26,220 nt of DNA from an uncultured Chloroflexota bacterium. GTDB taxonomy: Bacteria > Chloroflexota > Anaerolineae > Anaerolineales > Anaerolineaceae. A program made the position numbers and the translations under genes. Location: NCBI GenBank assembly GCA_902795255.1, contig CADBKS010000033.1, positions 1 through 26,220 on the forward strand. The letters are read 5' to 3'. Under the pieces are notes generated by a model. That model did no database searches. It was not told the DNA's origin and saw only the letters and a program-made list of their open reading frames with translations. Positions 22,161-26,220 of the stretch are shown piece by piece; position 1 is the stretch's first letter, and each line of letters starts with the position of its first letter.

Positions 22161-23111
22161 ATGCCTGAAGCTGAAAAAATTCCGATCATCCTGGACGGGG
22201 ATCCCGGCCATGATGATGCTATCGCATGGGTGCTGGCCCATGGCTGCGGCCGTTTCGATATCCTTGCCGTTTCTTCGGTGGGAGGGAACCAGACCCTTCA
22301 GAAGACTTCTTACAATTCCATGCGGGTCTGTACCCTGATCGGGCTCCATGCCCCGTTTGCCAGGGGCTGTGAACGTCCGCTGCTGACGGATCAGATGAAT
22401 GCCCCGACCGTCCACGGGGAATCCGGCCTGGACGGTCCGGCACTGCCGGAACCGGACTATGAGGCTGAGGAGATCGGTGCCGTCGAACTGTGGGCCCGGG
22501 TGATCCGCAGCTGCCCGAAAAAGGTGACGATCGTTTCCACCGGTCCGCTGACGAATACGGCTGCCTTCCTGATCGCGCATCCGGAACTGAAAGAACGGAT
22601 CGCGCATATCAGCCTGATGGGCGGCGGTCTGATGTTCGGGAACTGGACCCCTGCCGCGGAGTTCAACATCCTGGTCGATCCGGAGGCCGCGAAGATCGTG
22701 TTTGACTCAGGCGTCCCGATCCTGATGGCCGGGCTGGATGTTACGGAAAAGGCGCTCATCACGCCGGCTGATTTTGAACGGGTAAAAGCGCTGAACAACC
22801 CGGTCAGCGATATCGTCTGGCAGTGGCTGGAGTTCTTTTATCAGTTCCACCGCACGATGGGTTATGAAGGGGCCCCGATGCACGATCCCTGCGCGGTGAT
22901 GGTGCTGATCCATCCGGAGATCTTCACGATCCGGGATTATTACGTTGAGATCGAGACCTGCGGGGATTTTTGCAAGGGAGCGACCGTTCCGGATATCGGC
23001 GGGGTCCTTGGCAAGGCCCCGAACGCGTCTTGCCTTGTGGATCTGGACCGTAAAGTGTTCATTGACTATCTGATCGACGCGATCAGCAAATACGGGGAGG
23101 TGCGGAAATGA
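22161..23111 (+). CDS. nucleoside hydrolase 1 (IunH/Rih family)
   Basis: This 316-residue enzyme splits nucleosides into base and ribose. The Ca2+/ribose-binding cluster is DGDPGHDDA (12-20, a slight variant of DTDPGxDDA), with GESGLDG, TGPLTN, the AAEFNILVDPEAA segment and HDP (241-243) carrying the final Ca2+ ligand Asp. All catalytic positions look intact. AAGGAG precedes the ATG; its stop overlaps the start of a second hydrolase (ATGA). It acts on nucleosides imported by the transporter upstream. Confidence 0.92.
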   Translation: MPEAEKIPIILDGDPGHDDAIAWVLAHGCGRFDILAVSSVGGNQTLQKTSYNSMRVCTLIGLHAPFARGCERPLLTDQMNAPTVHGESGLDGPALPEPDYEAEEIGAVELWARVIRSCPKKVTIVSTGPLTNTAAFLIAHPELKERIAHISLMGGGLMFGNWTPAAEFNILVDPEAAKIVFDSGVPILMAGLDVTEKALITPADFERVKALNNPVSDIVWQWLEFFYQFHRTMGYEGAPMHDPCAVMVLIHPEIFTIRDYYVEIETCGDFCKGATVPDIGGVLGKAPNASCLVDLDRKVFIDYLIDAISKYGEVRK

Positions 23112-24055
23112 TGAAAATTCCTGTATGGATGGACTGTGATACCGGTACCGATGATGCCATCGCGATCATGCTGGCCAACGGGCTGGATGAACTGGAGATC
23201 CTCGGGCTTTCTTCCGTCTGCGGAAACACGACCCAGGAAAACGCCTACTGGAACACGCACCGCATCAACGGGCTGATGGGGACGTCTTACCCGGTTTACC
23301 GCGGTGCCGAGAAGCCGCTGATGGTCCCGCTGCAGACGGCAGCCCATGTGCATGGTGAAAACGGGCTCGGCGATGTGGAACTGCCGGTCCCGGAGAACGC
23401 GGCCGTGCTGCCGGAAAGCGCCTGGGATGCGCTGTACGCGTGTGCCAAATCGCACCCGCATGAACTGCGCCTGGCCGCGACCGGCCCGCTGACCAATGTG
23501 GCGATCGCTTTCAGCAAGTATCCGGATCTGCCCCGTCTGCTGCATTCGGTAACGCTGATGGGCGGCTCCGCAGGCCGCGGCAATGTGACGCCGGCTGCGG
23601 AATTCAATTTCTATACCGATCCACAGGCTGCTTCGATCGTTTTCCGCAGCGGGGTGAAGATCGTCATGTGCGGGCTGGATGTGACCCTGCAGGCTTATTT
23701 CACGATGGATGACCTCAATGAGCTGGAGGCTTCCGGCCGGCCGGCCGCGGTTTTCACCAAGGCCTGCCTGATGCGCTCATGGTCCGTACTGAGCAAATTC
23801 GGTGAGGATGGTTTCTGCATGCATGACTCCTGCCCGGTGATGTACCTTGCCCATCCGGAACTGTTTGAGGGGGAAGAGGCCGGTGTGGTGATCGAAACAC
23901 GGGGCAGCATCACGAACGGAAAATCGGTGACAGACCTTTATTCGGACAAGCAGTTCCCGTTCTCCAACGCCCTGGTGCTGCTGAAGGTCGACCGGGAGAA
24001 GTTCATCGCGATCCTGAAGGACTGCATCCTGCATACCGGAGCTGCCGGAAACTGA
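23108..24055 (+). CDS. nucleoside hydrolase 2 (IunH/Rih family)
   Basis: A second 315-residue member, translationally coupled (ATGA overlap) to the first. It has DCDTGTDDA (9-17), VHGENGLGD, ATGPLTN and AAEFNFYTDPQAA. The C-terminal ligand motif is HDS (239-241) instead of HDP, with the Ca2+-binding Asp kept. The two paralogs are clearly divergent, so they probably differ in nucleoside preference (for example purine versus pyrimidine). Two adjacent ATGs exist (23108, 23111); the first is taken. Convergent with ribokinase. Confidence 0.92.
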   Translation: MMKIPVWMDCDTGTDDAIAIMLANGLDELEILGLSSVCGNTTQENAYWNTHRINGLMGTSYPVYRGAEKPLMVPLQTAAHVHGENGLGDVELPVPENAAVLPESAWDALYACAKSHPHELRLAATGPLTNVAIAFSKYPDLPRLLHSVTLMGGSAGRGNVTPAAEFNFYTDPQAASIVFRSGVKIVMCGLDVTLQAYFTMDDLNELEASGRPAAVFTKACLMRSWSVLSKFGEDGFCMHDSCPVMYLAHPELFEGEEAGVVIETRGSITNGKSVTDLYSDKQFPFSNALVLLKVDREKFIAILKDCILHTGAAGN

Positions 24056-24065
24056 TCAAAAAAGG

Positions 24066-24118
24066 TGCCGCTCCGCGGCAGTGAGATAAAAAAATGTCCG
24101 CAAAGCGGGCATTTTTTT
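24066..24118. terminator. double hairpin terminator between nucleoside hydrolase 2 and rbsK
   Basis: A first stem TGCCGC-tcc-GCGGCA (24066-24080) is followed by A-run, ATGTCCGC, aaa, GCGGGCAT and T-run (24088-24118). The second can terminate transcription from both directions. Confidence 0.8.
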
Positions 24119-24143
24119 ATACCTGGGTCCGAACTTCCGGAAT

Positions 24144-25043
24144 TCAGTTTTCTTCCAGGAAGCGGATGACTTCTTCCTTTACAGGGATCGAGGGGGCCGC
24201 GCCCATGCGGGTAACGGCGATGGCTGATGCAGCTGATGCGTATTCCATCGCTTTCTCCGGCGCCATGCCGTTCATCAGGCCGGCGAAAAAATACCCCGTG
24301 AAGGTGTCGCCGGCGCCGGTCGTATCGACGGCTCTGACGCTGAACGCCTTTTGCCGGATCAGCTCCGGGCCTTTGGCGTAAAAGGATCCGTCTTTCCCTG
24401 TCGTGAGGATAACGGTAAGTTCCGGATAGCGGCGGATCAGTTCGCGCGCCATTTTTTCCGGTTCATCCGGCGTTTCCGTCTGCAGGAACTGCGCCGCTTC
24501 GTGTTCATTCAGAATAATGGCTCCGACCTGTGCGATCAGCGGGAGAAGGGTTTTGTCCATCGGGGAGGGGTTCAGGACGGTGAGAAGCCCGGCCTTCTTT
24601 GCCTGACCGATCAGGTAAGCCAGTTCGCTGATCTCGTTCTGGAGCACCAGCAGGTCGCCCCTGCTGAAATGCGAAAGGGTCTCATCGATCTGTTCCCGGG
24701 TGATCTTTCGGTTGGCGCCGCCGTTCAGCAGAATACAGTTATCTCCGTCTTCATCTTTCTGGATGATGGCGTGGCCGGTGCGGACGTCCGGAAGTACACG
24801 GACGAACCGGGTATCGACACCGGCTTCCTGCAGTTCGCGGAGCAGAAACGCTCCGTCGCTTCCGATGGCTCCGGCGTGATATACTTCAAGTCCGGCGCGG
24901 GAGAGCGCGATGGACTGATTGAGCCCCTTGCCGCCGCTGAAGATGTTCAGCTGATCCGCGGCCAGGGTTTCTCCCCGGACGACAAAATGGGGAACGGTAT
25001 AGACGTTGTCGATATTGAGTGAACCGAAGCATAAGGTTTTCAT
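24144..25043 (-). CDS. rbsK: ribokinase (PfkB family)
   Basis: This 299-residue sugar kinase phosphorylates ribose to ribose-5-phosphate. FSGGKGLNQ (35-43) is PfkB signature 1 and binds ribose; DTTGAGDTF (240-248) is signature 2 with catalytic D246. NPSPMD and an ILNEHEA block further match ribokinase. Ribose is the product of the neighbouring nucleoside hydrolases, so this completes the salvage route. GGAGG precedes the ATG by 6 nt. It is on the opposite strand to the hydrolases and ends against them. A CGATCGATCG palindrome in its leader (about 25054-25063) may be regulatory. Fructokinase-type specificity cannot be fully excluded. Confidence 0.9.
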   Translation of the reverse strand: MKTLCFGSLNIDNVYTVPHFVVRGETLAADQLNIFSGGKGLNQSIALSRAGLEVYHAGAIGSDGAFLLRELQEAGVDTRFVRVLPDVRTGHAIIQKDEDGDNCILLNGGANRKITREQIDETLSHFSRGDLLVLQNEISELAYLIGQAKKAGLLTVLNPSPMDKTLLPLIAQVGAIILNEHEAAQFLQTETPDEPEKMARELIRRYPELTVILTTGKDGSFYAKGPELIRQKAFSVRAVDTTGAGDTFTGYFFAGLMNGMAPEKAMEYASAASAIAVTRMGAAPSIPVKEEVIRFLEEN

Positions 25044-25156
25044 GAGATACCTCCGATCGATCGTTATTTATTGTCCGCGCCTGAGCGCTGAGACGGCGTT
25101 TGTGTTTTATCCGGCGTCAGGTCCGTGCCCTGGTTCCGGCACGGCTGCGAGAAGAA

Positions 25157-25182
25157 CTGCCTGCTGCCCCCTGCCTGCTGCC
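25157..25182. repeat. 12-bp tandem direct repeat upstream of rbsK
   Basis: CTGCCTGCTGCC occurs twice (25157-25168 and 25171-25182) with two C between. The 145-nt intergenic region 25044-25188 otherwise shows only the rbsK leader. A role is not evident; it may be replication slippage. Confidence 0.6.
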
Positions 25183-25188
25183 GGCTTC

Positions 25189-25228
25189 AACAAGAAAAAT
25201 GGCCGCAGATGCGGCCATTTTTCTTGTT
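25189..25228 (-). terminator. asnS terminator
   Basis: A perfect 19-bp inverted repeat (25189-25207 and 25210-25228) includes A- and T-runs, with GGCCGCA as its G/C core and a 2-nt centre. It directly follows the asnS stop and isolates rbsK from asnS. Confidence 0.88.
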
Positions 25229-25230
25229 GA

Positions 25231-26220
25231 TTACAGCATTGCGTTTTTCGGTGTGCGCGGGAAGGGCAGAATATCGCGGATGTTCGCCATCCCGGTCATG
25301 TACATGATCATCCGTTCGAAGCCGAGCCCGAAACCGGCGTGATGGGTCGAGCCGTAGCGGCGCAGATCCAGGTACCATTCGTAATCCGCCTTGTTCAGGC
25401 CGCATTCCTCGATACGCTTTTCCAGAACATCCAGGCGTTCCTCACGCTGGGAACCGCCGATGATCTCACCGACGCCCGGGACCAGCAGGTCGACTGCGGC
25501 AACGGTCTTTCCGTCATCATTGACGCGCATGTAGAAGGCCTTCAGCTCTTTCGGGTAGTTGATGACGAACAGCGGTTTCTTGTAGATCTGTTCGGTCAGG
25601 TAGCGCTCATGCTCCGTCTGCAGGTCGGCACCCCAGTATACAGGGTACTGGAACTGATCCTTGACCTTTTCGAGCTGTTCGATCGCTTCCGTATAAGTGA
25701 CGGTCGCGAAATCGGAGTCGATGACGTGCTGGATGCGTTCCAGAAGTCCTTTGTCATAGAAGTCGTTGAAGAACTTCATTTCCTGGGCGCAGTGTTCCAT
25801 CACATAGGAGAGGATGAACTTGACCATATCGCGCGCCAGGTCCATATCGTCCTGCAGGTCCGCGAAGGCGATCTCCGGTTCGATCATCCAGAACTCGGAA
25901 GCGTGCCGGGCGGTGTAGGATTCTTCCGCGCGGAAGGTCGGCCCGAAGGTATAGATCTTGCCGAAGGTCTGCGCCATGGTTTCTCCCTGAAGCTGCCCGG
26001 AGACGGTCAGCGCGGTGGAGGCGCCGAAGAAGTCCTGACTGAAGTCGACGGAGCCGTCTTCCAGACGCGGCAGGTTGTTGAGGTCCAGTGTGGTCACACG
26101 GAACATTTCACCGGCTCCTTCGCAGTCGCTGGTGGTGATGATCGGTGTATGGGCATAAACGAAACCGCGTTCATTGAAGAACTTGTGGATCGCGTAGGCA
26201 GTGACGCTGCGGACGCGGAA
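25231..26220 (-). CDS. asnS: asparaginyl-tRNA synthetase, C-terminal 330 residues (runs off the window)
   Basis: The frame is open from the right window edge to TAA at 25231-25233, so the 5' part (anticodon-binding OB domain) is missing here only because of the window limit. Class II motifs are visible: [15 protein letters not shown], motif 2 in [11 protein letters not shown] with downstream [12 protein letters not shown], and motif 3 in [16 protein letters not shown]. The length and [16 protein letters not shown] segments are those of AsnRS rather than AspRS or LysRS. It charges tRNA-Asn with asparagine in the cytoplasm. Confidence 0.95.
   Translation of the reverse strand, partial: FRVRSVTAYAIHKFFNERGFVYAHTPIITTSDCEGAGEMFRVTTLDLNNLPRLEDGSVDFSQDFFGASTALTVSGQLQGETMAQTFGKIYTFGPTFRAEESYTARHASEFWMIEPEIAFADLQDDMDLARDMVKFILSYVMEHCAQEMKFFNDFYDKGLLERIQHVIDSDFATVTYTEAIEQLEKVKDQFQYPVYWGADLQTEHERYLTEQIYKKPLFVINYPKELKAFYMRVNDDGKTVAAVDLLVPGVGEIIGGSQREERLDVLEKRIEECGLNKADYEWYLDLRRYGSTHHAGFGLGFERMIMYMTGMANIRDILPFPRTPKNAML

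Noticed and set aside
25157..25182. CRISPR-like repeat
   Set aside because: Only two 12-bp units with a 2-nt gap; no spacers.

Overview
The window is about 26 kb of GC-rich bacterial DNA that looks like a gut- or rumen-associated member of Chloroflexota (Anaerolineae-like). This is an inference. It rests on the style of the peptide deformylase and RecF proteins, a TrpB2-type tryptophan synthase under a T-box, and accessory families (TIR, DUF6273, BspA-like leucine-rich repeats) common in anaerobic gut bacteria. A Clostridia-like host is the main alternative.

Region 1 (1-3075) is accessory and partly decayed. It holds a TIR-domain protein, a DUF6273 protein whose natural start is out of frame across an A6 run, a short leucine-rich-repeat protein, a 41-codon relic of a second one, a stand-alone NIF3/YqfO-insert-like protein, and the C-terminal stub of an alpha/beta hydrolase that ends against a 31-bp inverted repeat. 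Region 2 (3115-6000) is more conserved: a strong promoter, a long leader that is probably a manganese (yybP-ykoY) riboswitch, mntP, a structured RNA element, def and recF. Region 3 (6138-8723) is a minus-strand pair: a large DUF4157 (HExxH) protein of the kind linked to contractile injection systems, and a YbjN/secretion-chaperone-like partner.

Region 4 (8890-15199) holds two minus-strand operons. The upstream one is tetR, a flavin reductase with a C-terminal PCP_red-like domain, an NmrA-like SDR and a DUF1295/steroid-5-alpha-reductase-like membrane enzyme. The downstream one encodes two unknown membrane proteins, a soluble protein with faint bilin-reductase-like features and a membrane-anchored hydrolase. 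A second copy of the structured RNA element ends about 13 nt before the first gene of that operon. Region 5 (15223-17134) is trpB2 with its terminator, a complete tryptophan-type T-box and a promoter. Region 6 (17217-25043) is a nucleoside uptake and salvage locus: BMP-family binding protein, dual-domain ATPase (broken), two permeases, two nucleoside hydrolases and a convergent ribokinase. The window ends inside asnS on the minus strand.

The most notable observation is the pair of about 220-nt elements at 3936-4157 and 11570-11790. They share conserved single-stranded blocks and differ by pair-preserving changes in three helices. Each sits in the same orientation directly upstream of a gene, as expected of a structured cis-regulatory or stand-alone RNA. 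I do not recognise its family. Other points of note are a deletion of roughly 90-100 nt that removes the ABC signature of the nucleoside transporter ATPase, the tetR-controlled reductase operon, and the DUF4157/YbjN pair.
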